A stretch of DNA of 64,000 nucleotides. Origin: Pseudomonadota bacterium (GTDB taxonomy: Bacteria; Pseudomonadota; Gammaproteobacteria; Xanthomonadales; Xanthomonadaceae). The notes beneath the pieces were generated by a model that searched no databases, was not told the origin of the DNA, and saw nothing but the letters and a program-made list of their open reading frames with translations. Shown one piece after another: positions 11,306-20,426 of this stretch. Position 1 is the stretch's first letter. Every line of letters starts with the position of its first letter. The stretch lies in the NCBI GenBank assembly GCA_018240435.1, contig JAFEFT010000008.1:21578-85577 (forward strand). Direction: 5' to 3'. Made by a program: the position numbers and the translations under genes.

Positions 11306-13588
11306 TCAGCGCGAATAGCCAAGAATATCATGCACGAGCACGTCGCCCGTGTCGCGGCCGAGCGAGCCCAGGCCCTTGAGTTCGATCTCCAGCAGCACCG
11401 CGGTGTCCTTGTCGCCGCTGCTGTCGCGGATGTAGTTGCGGGCCAGAAAACGCACCGCCATGCAGCAATCCTGCCATTCCACGCCGGCCAGCCCTTCCAG
11501 CGTCGAGCGGTCGCGCAACGAATAGTTCCAGCGGCCGAGCAGCCGCCAGTTGGCATCGATCGGCACCACGAAGGACGCATCGGTCTCGCGCAACTGGTCG
11601 GGGCGATAGCGGTAGGACAGGTTGAGCACGCCGCCTTGTCCGAAACGATATTGGCCGCGCACGCCGAACAGGTCGCTGCGGCCGTCGTGCGGGTCGTACA
11701 GGTACTGGCTGCCGAGCCGCCAGTGGTCGTCGAGGGCGAGGTCGGTGTCGAACACGAAATCGCTGCCGGAGAGGTTCAGCAGCGGCTGCCCGGGCAGGTT
11801 CACCCGTGGCGGCGTGAAGTAACGAATCTGGCCGATGCTGGCGCTGAGCCATTGTCGGCCGTCGCCGGCATCGAGCAGGCGGGTGGTGACGGCGGCAGTG
11901 AGTTGGTTGGCGTCGGATTGCCGGTCGGCGCCGGCGAAGGCGTTGCTGCGGAACAATTGATCCCAGGCGAAGGTGAACGACTGGGTATCGAACACCGGCA
12001 GCGCGTCCTGGTTGCGATAGGGCACGTACAGGTAATACAGCCGCGGTTCGAGGGTCTGCACGAAGGCGTGGCCGAACAGGTTGGCATCGCGTTCGAAGAA
12101 GGCGCCGGCATCGACGCTGGCGATCGGCAGGCCGCGCGTGGGCGAGGCCGAGCCGCCCGGCACGACCGGTCGATCCAGGTCGTAGCCGGTGTAGCGATAG
12201 CCCAGTTCGGGGCGCAGATACCACGCGGCATTTTCGAACGGCGCGGCCAGATACGGGTAGAGGTCGATGCGGCTGCCGCCGGAAAGCGTCGGCTGCTCGA
12301 AGCGCACCGCTTCGCTGCGCAGGCCCAGTTCCAGATGCTCGCCGAACGGACGATCGAAGCGGAACCACGCATCGGGCAGGCGGCTGTAGGGTTGCTGGAC
12401 GCGGGTGAGGATCGGATCGGCGATCTGCCAACCCTGCGCATACAGGCCGGCACTCCACCAGCGGCCGCGGCCGTACAGGCCCAGGGTGCTGGGCAGCAGG
12501 CCGATCGCGCTGGCGAAGGGCTGTTCGCTGAAATCCTGCAGGTACGACGGGTCGCTGACGCGATGGACATCGGCGCTGGCGTACCAGTGCGGGTCGAGGT
12601 TGGCGACCGCGCCGATGTCCAGCGAGCCGCGGTCGCGGTGATCCTGACGATCGTCGGGCAGCCAGGTGGCGTCGATCTGGCCGTGGCTGGTGGGCGTGAG
12701 GAAACGGAACTGGCCATCGAGCATCAACCCCCGCTGCGAATACCAGCGGCCGGTCAGGGTGGCGTCGTAATTGGGCGCCAGGTTGAAGTAATACGGCAGC
12801 GTCAGCATGAAGCCGCTGTGGCTGGACGAACCCACGCTCGGCGTCAGCAGGCCGCTTTGCCGCTCGTCGTTCAGCGAGAACGTCATCCACGGCAGGTAGA
12901 ACACCGGCACGTCGCCGATGCGCACGGTGGCGCCATGCGCGGTGGCGACGTTGCTGGCGCGGTTCATCTCGACCTGGTCGGCGTGGATTTCCCACTTGCG
13001 ATCCTGCGGGTCGCAGGTCGACCAGGTGGCGTCCCAGAAAGTCTCGATGTCGCCCTCGACGCGGCCGTGGTCGCCCTTGCCGTTGCCGCGCGTGTTGCGC
13101 AGCTGGTACTGCACCGGATGGTCGATCGAGCTGACGGTGGTGATGTCCTTGCCGCGATCGCCATCGGCGCGGTCGGCGGTCAGGCGCACCGTGCTGTCCT
13201 GATACTTCACCGCGCCCAGTGCCTGCCAGGTATCGGCTTCGTGTTGGTAGTTCACCTGATCGGCGAACAACCACTGGTCGGCGTGGCGCATCTCGACGTT
13301 GCCGCGAAACACGCTGGTGCCGATCTTGCTCAGATCGGTCCAGTCGGCCTGCACGTCGGCCGGCGCCGTCGGCCGGTCCTTGGCCTTGCCGGTCGGGGCG
13401 ATGCCGGGGAACTCGGGCACCGCGTTGCCACGACACAGCACGAATTCGTCGGCCGGATGCTTGAGCGCGTCGTCCTTGTGCGGCGTGCCGCCGCCGGGCC
13501 TGGCGTGGACGGTCGCGACCAGCGCGAATGACAGGCACAGGGGCAGCAAGGCAACGCCAGGACGCAAGGGCACTCTCCGGAGTCTCAT
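11306..13588 (-). CDS. lptD: LPS-assembly protein LptD
   Basis: Outer-membrane beta-barrel that inserts lipopolysaccharide into the outer leaflet with LptE. Starting at ATG 13588 gives 760 residues with a signal peptide (basic MRLRRVPLR, hydrophobic core, cleavage near VHARP). An OstA/LptA-like beta-jellyroll runs from about residue 70 to 230 (VFRGNVEMRHADQWLFADQV), followed by the barrel, with an aromatic-rich C-terminal region. A cysteine lies near the mature N-terminus and a CC pair in the barrel's last third, consistent with LptD disulfides. The frame open to 13774 upstream lacks a signal-compatible start. Confidence 0.95.
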   Translation of the reverse strand: MRLRRVPLRPGVALLPLCLSFALVATVHARPGGGTPHKDDALKHPADEFVLCRGNAVPEFPGIAPTGKAKDRPTAPADVQADWTDLSKIGTSVFRGNVEMRHADQWLFADQVNYQHEADTWQALGAVKYQDSTVRLTADRADGDRGKDITTVSSIDHPVQYQLRNTRGNGKGDHGRVEGDIETFWDATWSTCDPQDRKWEIHADQVEMNRASNVATAHGATVRIGDVPVFYLPWMTFSLNDERQSGLLTPSVGSSSHSGFMLTLPYYFNLAPNYDATLTGRWYSQRGLMLDGQFRFLTPTSHGQIDATWLPDDRQDHRDRGSLDIGAVANLDPHWYASADVHRVSDPSYLQDFSEQPFASAIGLLPSTLGLYGRGRWWSAGLYAQGWQIADPILTRVQQPYSRLPDAWFRFDRPFGEHLELGLRSEAVRFEQPTLSGGSRIDLYPYLAAPFENAAWYLRPELGYRYTGYDLDRPVVPGGSASPTRGLPIASVDAGAFFERDANLFGHAFVQTLEPRLYYLYVPYRNQDALPVFDTQSFTFAWDQLFRSNAFAGADRQSDANQLTAAVTTRLLDAGDGRQWLSASIGQIRYFTPPRVNLPGQPLLNLSGSDFVFDTDLALDDHWRLGSQYLYDPHDGRSDLFGVRGQYRFGQGGVLNLSYRYRPDQLRETDASFVVPIDANWRLLGRWNYSLRDRSTLEGLAGVEWQDCCMAVRFLARNYIRDSSGDKDTAVLLEIELKGLGSLGRDTGDVLVHDILGYSR

Positions 13589-13832
13589 CAAACGCACGAT
13601 CGCGCATGCGGGCCGGGCGATGCTACCCGAGCCGGGGTTCAGCGGCGCATTAGCTTGCCGGATTCGCGCCCGGCAGGCGAGAGGCCGGCGCTGGCGCCGC
13701 GCAGGCCTGGCTGAACCGACGATGCGCGGCAGGCGCTGCCGCACGGCATCGTCATGCTGGCGTTCAGCCGTCAAGGATTCTCATGCAAGCCCATGCCATC
13801 GTGCCGTTTCCGATCCGTCCGGGAGCCCGTCC
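13589..13832. other. Divergent intergenic region lptD / DUF6600 gene
   Basis: This 244-bp spacer separates the minus-strand lptD operon from the plus-strand FecR/DUF6600 gene and should contain promoters for both. I see GGGAG at 13821-13825 as ribosome-binding site for the plus-strand gene, and no convincing -35/-10 pair on either strand. Confidence 0.4.
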
Positions 13833-16046
13833 ATGTTCATCCGCTCGAAATTGCGCACGTCGATCGTGCTGGCCATCCTGATCGCGGTCGCGCCCACGGC
13901 GTGGGCGCAGGATCCGTCCTACGACCCGCCCGATCGGGTAGCGCGACTGTCGTACCAGGTCGGTGACGTCGAATTCGCGCCTGCCGGCGGCGATGAGTGG
14001 GGCTTGGTCGACATCAACCGGGTGCTGATGGCGGGCGATCGTCTCGGCAACGGCGACGACGCCCGCGCCGAGCTGGAGCTGGGCGCCGCCGCGGTGCGCC
14101 TGGATCGCGACAGCGCGCTGAGCCTGGTCAACCTCGATGACGCGGTCGCCCAGTTCGAGCTGTCCGCCGGCACCATGGACCTGCGCGTGCGGCGGCTGGG
14201 GCGGGCGGACACCTACGAGGTCGACACGCCCACGCTCGCCTTCGTCGCCGCCAGCGCCGGCAACTATCGGATCGACGTCGGCGACGACGGCAGCACCCGC
14301 ATCACCGTCTACTCCGGCGCCGGTACGGTATACGGCGATGGCGGCGTCAGCGAGGAACTGCAGGCCGGCTACACCTATCAATTCGGCGATTCGCAACTGC
14401 AATCGGCCGATGCCTACGAGATTGCGCCGGCCGATGCCTTCGACCGCTTCTGCGCCGCCCGCGAGGCCCGCTATCAGCGCGCGCTGGCGCGCCGCTACAC
14501 GGCCCCGGACATGATCGGCGTGGCCGACCTGGACGGCTACGGGCAATGGGCGCAGACGGCCGAGTACGGCGCCGTCTGGTATCCGACGGACATTCCGCAG
14601 GGATGGGCGCCGTACCGCGCCGGCCACTGGATCTGGGTCGATCCCTGGGGCTGGACCTGGGTCGACAATGCCGCCTGGGGGTTTGCGCCGTTCCACTACG
14701 GCCGTTGGGCGTGGATCGGCGGGCGCTGGGGCTGGATTCCCGGCCCGGCGACGGCGCGCCCGGTGTACGCGCCGGCCTTGGTGGCCTTCGTCGGCGGCGG
14801 GAATTTCTCGCTCAGCCTCAACCTCGGCGGCGGCGGGCCGGTCGGCTGGTTCGCGCTCGGCCCGCGCGATGTCTATCAGCCGCCGTATCGGGTGACGCAG
14901 AACTACTTCACCAACGTCAACGTGACCAACGTCAAGGTCATCAACACGACGATCATCAACAACGTCTACGTCAACAACTACAACAACGCGCGGCCGACGA
15001 CGACGATCAACTACGCCAACATGAAGGTGGCCGGCGCGGTCACGGTGGTTCCACGCAACGTGTTCACCGGCGCCCGGCCGGTGGCGGCAGCGGCGATCGC
15101 GGTCAAGCCCGAGCAGTTGGCGCGGGTCAGTGCGATGCCGGCGATCCGCATCGCGCCGGTGGCGAGCAGCCTGGGCGTGGCCGCCGCCGCGCGACCGCCG
15201 CGGCCGGCGCTGCATGCGTTCGCGCGCCCGGTGGTCGCGCGCACGCCGCCGCCGCCGCCGGCCGCACCGTTCAAGGCGCGGGCGGCGGCGATCGCCGGCC
15301 AGGGTGGGGCGCCGCTGGCGCCGATCGAGTTGCGTCAGGTCGATCAGCGCCACGCCGTCGAGCAGCCGGCGCCGCGCATTCGCCTGGCAGCGCCCATGCG
15401 CGGTGCTGCGGCGCCAGCGTCGCCGCCACCGGCGCCGGTGTTGCGCCGTGGCCTGCCGCCGCCGAAGCCGCCGGTCACCGGCGAGCGCGCCTTGCCGCCG
15501 GCGCGGCCAGCCGCGATCGATCGCCCGTTGCCGGTGCCCGCCGAGGCCGCCGATGGCGCCGCCAACGCGCCGCAACGCCGCAATCCGCCCTGGCGTGAGG
15601 GCGCGCCAACGCCGACACGGCCGATGCCGGCGCGGCCGGCAACGCCGATGACGCCGCCAGCGCGACCGGAAGCGGCGCCGGAAGCAGCGTCGAGGCGCCC
15701 GTCGCTGCCGCCGCCGAGGGTGGAACGGCCACAGCGCGAGCAGGCGCCGTTGCCGGCTGCGCAGACGACACCAGCGCCGCCGATTCGGCGCGCCCCGGTG
15801 TCGGCACCGGCGCCGCAGCGCGAGCAGCGGCCGCCGGTCGTGGCGCCGCCAATGGCATCGCCGCGCCCGGCATCGCGCCCGGTCGCGCCGGTCGAGCGCG
15901 CGCCGGCAGCCGTTCGCCCCGCGGTCGAGCGCGAGGCGACGGCACCGCGTCAGCCTGCCGCCGAGCGCCGGCCGGCGCCGCCGGCGCAGTCGCACAAGGA
16001 CGACGGCAAGCACGCCGCCAGCGATGCGGGTGACGAGCGACGCTGA
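13833..16046 (+). CDS. FecR/DUF6600-type exported protein with Pro/Arg-rich tail
   Basis: A 737-residue protein with a signal peptide (ending AWAQDP). Residues ~30-200 resemble a FecR-like domain (RLSYQVGDVEFAP, DSALSLVNLDDAV). A Trp/Gly-rich tandem motif follows at about residues 250-310 (GWAPYRAGHWIWVDPWGW, GRWAWIGGRWGW), typical of DUF6600 proteins. An Asn-rich segment near residues 365-395 then leads into a ~300-residue low-complexity Pro/Ala/Arg tail to the C-terminus. ATG 13833 is chosen for its ribosome-binding site and signal peptide; the frame stays open to 13299 without one. Function unknown; a cell-envelope structural or surface role is inferred. Confidence 0.8.
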   Translation: MFIRSKLRTSIVLAILIAVAPTAWAQDPSYDPPDRVARLSYQVGDVEFAPAGGDEWGLVDINRVLMAGDRLGNGDDARAELELGAAAVRLDRDSALSLVNLDDAVAQFELSAGTMDLRVRRLGRADTYEVDTPTLAFVAASAGNYRIDVGDDGSTRITVYSGAGTVYGDGGVSEELQAGYTYQFGDSQLQSADAYEIAPADAFDRFCAAREARYQRALARRYTAPDMIGVADLDGYGQWAQTAEYGAVWYPTDIPQGWAPYRAGHWIWVDPWGWTWVDNAAWGFAPFHYGRWAWIGGRWGWIPGPATARPVYAPALVAFVGGGNFSLSLNLGGGGPVGWFALGPRDVYQPPYRVTQNYFTNVNVTNVKVINTTIINNVYVNNYNNARPTTTINYANMKVAGAVTVVPRNVFTGARPVAAAAIAVKPEQLARVSAMPAIRIAPVASSLGVAAAARPPRPALHAFARPVVARTPPPPPAAPFKARAAAIAGQGGAPLAPIELRQVDQRHAVEQPAPRIRLAAPMRGAAAPASPPPAPVLRRGLPPPKPPVTGERALPPARPAAIDRPLPVPAEAADGAANAPQRRNPPWREGAPTPTRPMPARPATPMTPPARPEAAPEAASRRPSLPPPRVERPQREQAPLPAAQTTPAPPIRRAPVSAPAPQREQRPPVVAPPMASPRPASRPVAPVERAPAAVRPAVEREATAPRQPAAERRPAPPAQSHKDDGKHAASDAGDERR

Positions 16047-16236
16047 TCGCCACGATCGTGCGCGGCGGCCATCGCCGTGCCCGCGCGGTCGGCCGGAGGC
16101 GGCGGATGCGCAGCGGTTGGCGGCGCGGTTGCGCGCCGCGCCGCGTGATGTCTGCCGTGCTGGCGTCGCGGGCGTGCCCGGAAGCGTCGATTCGCCAGCC
16201 TGCTAGAATGCGCCGCCGTTGCCAGCTGGGTGCCTC

Positions 16237-16644
16237 ATGAGTTCGATATCCGTTCCCGTCTCCTACGGCGAACTGCTCGACAAGATCGCGATCCTGCAGA
16301 TCAAGGCCGAGCGCATGCGCGATGCCGGCAAGATCGCCAACGTGCGCGTCGAGCTCGACGCGCTGGCCGCCGCCTGGGCCGCGCATCCGGCCGCGCGGCA
16401 CGACATCGCCGCCTTGCGCGATGCGCTCAAGGCGGTCAACGAGCGGCTGTGGGTGATCGAGGACGACATCCGCATCTGCGAGAAGCGGCAGGATTTCGGC
16501 GCCGAGTTCATCCGCCTGGCGCGCGCGGTGTATTTCGAAAACGACGAACGCGCCCGCATCAAGCGCGAAATCAATCTGGCACTGGGCTCGCCGCTGGTGG
16601 AGGAAAAATCCTACCAGGACTACCGGGCGACGCCCGCCGCCTGA
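16237..16644 (+). CDS. DUF6165 family protein
   Basis: A 135-residue, largely helical, charged protein starting SVPVSYGELLDKIAILQIK, matching a conserved family usually found beside LPS-core genes. Its biochemical role is unknown. A -10-like TAGAAT lies at 16204-16209, about 30 nt before the ATG, without a clear -35. The 3' end overlaps the 3' end of the convergent GT9 gene by 25 nt. Location between envelope genes fits a role linked to lipopolysaccharide or glycan synthesis. Confidence 0.8.
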   Translation: MSSISVPVSYGELLDKIAILQIKAERMRDAGKIANVRVELDALAAAWAAHPAARHDIAALRDALKAVNERLWVIEDDIRICEKRQDFGAEFIRLARAVYFENDERARIKREINLALGSPLVEEKSYQDYRATPAA

Positions 16645-17684
16645 TCGGCGGCAGCACGTTCGAAGGCGGCGATCACCGCCTCGACCTCGATCAGCGCCAT
16701 CGCCCCCGGGCGTTCGATCTTGCTGCCCCAGCGCAGGCGCTGGGCCGGCTTGCCGAGCAAGGCCTGCGCTGCCTGCGGGTAGCGATCGACCGTCCAGCGC
16801 AAGTCCGAATACGGGCCCGAGCGCTGCGGATCGGTGCAGGCGTACAGGCCCAGCACGCGGGTGCCGACGGCGTTGGCGATGTGCACCGGGCCCGAATCGG
16901 GTGACAGCAGCAGGTCGGCGCGTTCGAGCAGGGCCGGCAATTGCGCCAGGGTGTCCTTGCCGGTCAGGTCCAGTGCCGGGTGGCGCATCGCGGCGAGGAT
17001 GGCATCGGCCATCTGCCGCTCCGCGGCGCTGCGACCGCCGCACAGTGCCACCTGCCAGCCGCGGCCGATGGCGTGGTCGGCCACCGCCGCATAGCGCTCG
17101 GACAGCCAGTTGCGCAGGGCGTGGCTGGAACAGGGCGAGATCAGCAGCAGCGGCTTTCCCGCCGGCAACTGCTCGCGTGCCCACCGCCGCGCCTGCTCGT
17201 CGATCGGGAAGTTCCAGACCGGTGTGGCGATTGCCGGCAGCCCCAGTGCCGGCACGAATGCCGCCAGCGTGTCGAGCACATGCAGGCGGTCGGCCGCCTG
17301 CGGCGCAATGCGGCGATTGATGAACAGGCCGTGCAATTCCTTCGCGCGGCGGCGGTCATAGCCGATGCGCAGGTCGGCGCGCACGGCGCTCGACAGCAGG
17401 TTGGCGCGCAGTGCCAGCTGCATCAGCAGCAGGGCATCGAAACGCCGCCCGCGCAGTTGCTGGCGCAACGCGCGCAAGCCGTCGCGGCCGCTCGCCTTGT
17501 CGACGACGATGAACTCCACCCCCGGCAGTGCCGCCAGCAGGCGATGCTCGATCTTGCCGATGATCCAGGTGATCGCCACCTCGGGCCAGGCGGCGCGCAG
17601 CGCCTGCACCACCGGCAGCACGTGGGTGACATCGCCGAGCGCGGACAGGCGCAGGATACAGATCGAGCGGGGCGGGGTCGGCAT
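16620..17684 (-). CDS. Glycosyltransferase family 9 (heptosyltransferase-like)
   Basis: A 354-residue GT-B glycosyltransferase of the GT9 (ADP-heptose:LPS heptosyltransferase) family, expected on the inner membrane face in LPS-core assembly. The N-terminus ICILRLSALGDVTHVLPVV and the C-terminal nucleotide-sugar region LLLSPDSGPVHIANAVGT are diagnostic. The segment LLISPCSSHALRNWLSERY marks the start of the second Rossmann domain. Exact donor and acceptor cannot be read from sequence. It is divergent from kdkA, with starts 21 nt apart. Confidence 0.9.
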   Translation of the reverse strand: MPTPPRSICILRLSALGDVTHVLPVVQALRAAWPEVAITWIIGKIEHRLLAALPGVEFIVVDKASGRDGLRALRQQLRGRRFDALLLMQLALRANLLSSAVRADLRIGYDRRRAKELHGLFINRRIAPQAADRLHVLDTLAAFVPALGLPAIATPVWNFPIDEQARRWAREQLPAGKPLLLISPCSSHALRNWLSERYAAVADHAIGRGWQVALCGGRSAAERQMADAILAAMRHPALDLTGKDTLAQLPALLERADLLLSPDSGPVHIANAVGTRVLGLYACTDPQRSGPYSDLRWTVDRYPQAAQALLGKPAQRLRWGSKIERPGAMALIEVEAVIAAFERAAADQAAGVAR

Positions 17685-17705
17685 GGGTTGCTAGACTGCC
17701 AGACC

Positions 17706-18440
17706 ATGGACGCGCGCGCCTACCTCGGTTCGGAGTCGGTGGTTGATTGCCACGACGGCAGCGCCTTCGTGCACGATCCGGCGTTGCTGCCGCGGGCCGA
17801 TGCCGCGCTGTTCGATCCGGCGCGCGGCGCTGCGGTGGCGGTCGGTGGGCGCGGCTCGGCATGGTTCGTCGATACCCCGGCCGGGCCGGCGGTGCTGCGC
17901 CATTACCGCCGTGGCGGGCTGGCCGCGAAGATCAGTCGCGACGGCTATCTCTGGCAGGGCGCGCAGCGCACCCGCAGCTTTCGCGAATTCCGGCTGCTGC
18001 AAGCCCTGCGCGCACGCGCATTGCCGGTGCCGACGCCGCTGGCGGGCGCTTACTGGCGCGGTGGCGGCGGTTATCGGGCGGCGCTGCTGACCTTGCGCAT
18101 CGCCGCCGCGCAGTCGTTGGGAGAGCGCCTGGACACCGGCGCGGCGGTGCCGTGGGCGGCCGTCGGCGCCGCCATCGCCGCCTGTCATCGCGCCGGCGCG
18201 TGCCATGCCGATCTCAACGTGGATAATGTGCTGCTGGACAGCGACGACGACGGCTGGTTGATCGACTTCGATCGCGGCGTATTGCGGCGGCCGGCGCTGA
18301 GCTGGCAGCGGGCGAATCTGGCGCGCCTGCGCCGTTCGCTGCGCAAGCGGCTGGGCGCCCGCGCCGATGCCCCGGCGGCCGTGAACGGCTGGGAGGCACT
18401 GCTGGACGCATGGAACGACGGATTGCGGGAGGAGGCATGA
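17706..18440 (+). CDS. kdkA: 3-deoxy-D-manno-octulosonic acid kinase
   Basis: Phosphorylates the 4-OH of Kdo on lipid IVA, an LPS inner-core step in bacteria with a single phosphorylated Kdo. The 244-residue protein has the kinase-like pattern: VLRHYRRGGLAAKI as nucleotide-binding lysine region, then HADLNVDNVLLD (catalytic loop) and WLIDFDRGVLRR (metal-binding Asp). ATG 17706 gives the usual family length; the frame open to 16941 is antisense to the GT9 gene. Its stop overlaps the next gene's ATG (ATGA). Confidence 0.93.
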   Translation: MDARAYLGSESVVDCHDGSAFVHDPALLPRADAALFDPARGAAVAVGGRGSAWFVDTPAGPAVLRHYRRGGLAAKISRDGYLWQGAQRTRSFREFRLLQALRARALPVPTPLAGAYWRGGGGYRAALLTLRIAAAQSLGERLDTGAAVPWAAVGAAIAACHRAGACHADLNVDNVLLDSDDDGWLIDFDRGVLRRPALSWQRANLARLRRSLRKRLGARADAPAAVNGWEALLDAWNDGLREEA

Positions 18441-19243
18441 GTCACGGTTTGCGGTTTCTCGGAGTCGGCAACGCCGCCGCGATCGAGCTCGGCTCGTCGT
18501 CGGTGGTGCTCGAACGCGAGCAGACGCCATTGCTGATGATCGACTGCGGCCAGGAGGCGCTCACCGCCCATCTGGATCATTACCAGGCCAGCCCGAAGGC
18601 GCTGTTCATCACCCACGTGCACATGGATCACGTCGCCGGCATGGAGCGGCTGTTCATCCGCGCCTGGTTCGACGAGGCCCTGCGCGGCCGCCTCAAGCTG
18701 TACGTGCCGGTGAAGGTGCTGCCGCATCTGCAATCGCGGGTGGCCGATTATCCGGGCGCGCTGGCCGAAGGCACGGTCAATTTCTGGGATGCGTTCCAGG
18801 TGATCCCGGTCGCCAACGGCTTCTGGCACGAAGGCCTGTGGTTCGATGTCTTCCCGGTGCGCCATCACCTGCCGGAAACCGCCTACGGGCTGCGCTTGCG
18901 CGGCAGCTTCGTCTACACCGGCGATACCCGGCCGGTGCCGGAGATGCTGGCCTTTCATGCCGATGCCGGCGAGATCATCGTCCACGACTGCGCCTTGCAC
19001 GGCAATCCCTCGCACACCGGCGTCGAGGATCTGGAGCGCGAGTACCCATCGGCATTGCAGCAGCGGATGCTGCTGTACCACTACGAGTCGGCCACCGCCG
19101 GGCAGGCGCTGGTAGCCCGTGGCCATCGCATCGCCCATCCCGGCCAGGTGCTGGCGTTGCCGACGCCGCTGCCGCCGGTGACCGGTGCCGACTGGCAGCC
19201 GCAACCTGCCGCCGCAGGCGCCTCGGGGATTGCGCATGGGTAA
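18437..19243 (+). CDS. MBL-fold metallo-hydrolase
   Basis: A 268-residue metallo-beta-lactamase-fold hydrolase related to RNase Z-like enzymes. Metal-binding motifs are intact: FITHVHMDH (about residues 55-63), [11 protein letters not shown] (about 143), [10 protein letters not shown] (Asp, about 158) and [10 protein letters not shown] (about 178). A very strong GGAGGAGG precedes ATG 18437. The gene overlaps kdkA by 4 nt and moaC by 8 nt, so it may be translated coupled with both. Substrate is unknown; a nucleic-acid or cyclic nucleotide phosphodiester is possible. Confidence 0.88.
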   Translation: MSHGLRFLGVGNAAAIELGSSSVVLEREQTPLLMIDCGQEALTAHLDHYQASPKALFITHVHMDHVAGMERLFIRAWFDEALRGRLKLYVPVKVLPHLQSRVADYPGALAEGTVNFWDAFQVIPVANGFWHEGLWFDVFPVRHHLPETAYGLRLRGSFVYTGDTRPVPEMLAFHADAGEIIVHDCALHGNPSHTGVEDLEREYPSALQQRMLLYHYESATAGQALVARGHRIAHPGQVLALPTPLPPVTGADWQPQPAAAGASGIAHG

Positions 19244-19718
19244 GCAGTTGACCCACGTCGACAGCGCCGGTCGGCCGGCGATGGTCGATGTCTCGGGCAA
19301 GCCGGCCAGCGTTCGCGTCGCCGTCGCCGGCAGCCGCGTGCGGTTTCCGGCAACGGTCGCTGCGGCATTGCGCACGCAGGGCATGGCCAGCGCCAAGGGG
19401 CCGGTGATCGACACCGCGATCATCGCCGGCACGATGGCGATCAAGCGCACCGCTGAACTGATCCCGTTTTGTCATCCGCTGCCGATCGACGGCTGTCGCA
19501 TCGGCATCGACTGGGCCGATGCGCGCACCCTGGCGATCCGTTGCGAGGTGCGTTGCGTGCACCGCACCGGGGTGGAGATGGAGGCGCTGACCGGCGCCAG
19601 CGTCGCCGCATTGGCGGTGTACGACATGTGCAAGGCGCTGTCGCACGCGATCGTGATCGGGCCGACGCGCCTGCTCGGCAAGCGCGGCGGCAAGCGCGAC
19701 GTCGGGGAGGTCGGCTGA
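19236..19718 (+). CDS. moaC: Cyclic pyranopterin monophosphate synthase
   Basis: Converts the MoaA product to cPMP in molybdenum cofactor biosynthesis. The 160-residue length matches E. coli MoaC (161). Conserved motifs [30 protein letters not shown] and the active-site region [23 protein letters not shown] region (about residues 107-130) are intact. ATG 19236 overlaps the upstream hydrolase by 8 nt, and its own stop overlaps moaD by one base. moaA is not in this window. Confidence 0.97.
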   Translation: MGKQLTHVDSAGRPAMVDVSGKPASVRVAVAGSRVRFPATVAAALRTQGMASAKGPVIDTAIIAGTMAIKRTAELIPFCHPLPIDGCRIGIDWADARTLAIRCEVRCVHRTGVEMEALTGASVAALAVYDMCKALSHAIVIGPTRLLGKRGGKRDVGEVG

Positions 19719-19957
19719 TGCAGGCGCGACTGCTGTATTTCGCCAGCCTGCGCGACGCCGCCGGCGGCGAGCACGAGGACGTCACCTTCGAACAGGCGAC
19801 GCTGGCGGCGCTGTACGAGCAGGCGCGGGCGCGGCATGGCTTCGCGTTGCCGCGCGAGCGTCTGCGGGTGGCGCGCAATGGCGCCTTCGCGCACTGGGAC
19901 GAGGCCGTCGCCGATGGCGACGAGATCGCCTTCATTCCGCCGGTTTCGGGCGGCTGA
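19718..19957 (+). CDS. moaD: Molybdopterin synthase sulfur carrier subunit
   Basis: A 79-residue ubiquitin-fold protein ending in Gly-Gly, the C-terminus that is adenylated and thiocarboxylated to deliver sulfur to precursor Z. The start RLLYFASLRDAAG and the end AFIPPVSGG are characteristic. It overlaps moaC by one base (TGATG) and precedes moaE by 23 nt. Confidence 0.95.
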   Translation: MQARLLYFASLRDAAGGEHEDVTFEQATLAALYEQARARHGFALPRERLRVARNGAFAHWDEAVADGDEIAFIPPVSGG

Positions 19958-19980
19958 GGTTTTCGCTTTCCGGAGTTCGC

Positions 19981-20403
19981 ATGCGCCGCTTTGCCATCAG
20001 CACCACCGCGTTCGACGTCGCCGCCCTGCGCGAATCGCTGCACGACGTGCGCGCCGGCGGCTTTGCCAGCTTCGAGGGCCGCGTGCGCGATCACAACGAC
20101 GGCCGCGCCGTGCATGGGCTGCGCTATGAGGCCTACGTCGAGCTGGCGCAGGCCGAGGGCGAGCGCATCCTCGCCGAGGCCGGCGAACGCTTTGCCATCC
20201 TCGGTGCCCGCGCCGTGCACCGGATCGGCGATCTGGAGATCGGCGACATCGCGGTATGGGTCGGCGTGGCGGCGGCCCATCGCGACGGCGCGTTCGCGGC
20301 CTGTCGCTGGATCATCGACGAGATCAAGTCGCGGGTGCCGATCTGGAAGCACGAGCGATACGCCGAGGGCGATGCCGGCTGGCTGCACCCGGATACACCC
20401 TGA
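19981..20403 (+). CDS. moaE: Molybdopterin synthase catalytic subunit
   Basis: Large subunit of the MoaD2E2 molybdopterin synthase. The 140-residue protein has GFASFEGRVRDHNDG, the GLRYEAYVELA segment, the AAAHRDGAFAACRWIIDEIK region and the catalytic lysine motif KSRVPIWKHE. A GGAG ribosome-binding site lies 7-10 nt before the ATG. Its end is 23 nt from the end of a convergent sulfotransferase gene. Confidence 0.96.
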   Translation: MRRFAISTTAFDVAALRESLHDVRAGGFASFEGRVRDHNDGRAVHGLRYEAYVELAQAEGERILAEAGERFAILGARAVHRIGDLEIGDIAVWVGVAAAHRDGAFAACRWIIDEIKSRVPIWKHERYAEGDAGWLHPDTP

Positions 20404-20426
20404 CCGCCCGCTGCGCCGGCGCGGCT

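Noticed and set aside
10808..13531. 907-codon plus-strand ORF antisense to lptD and surA
   Set aside because: It spans two real genes and their intergenic gap, with no recognisable domain and no ribosome-binding site.
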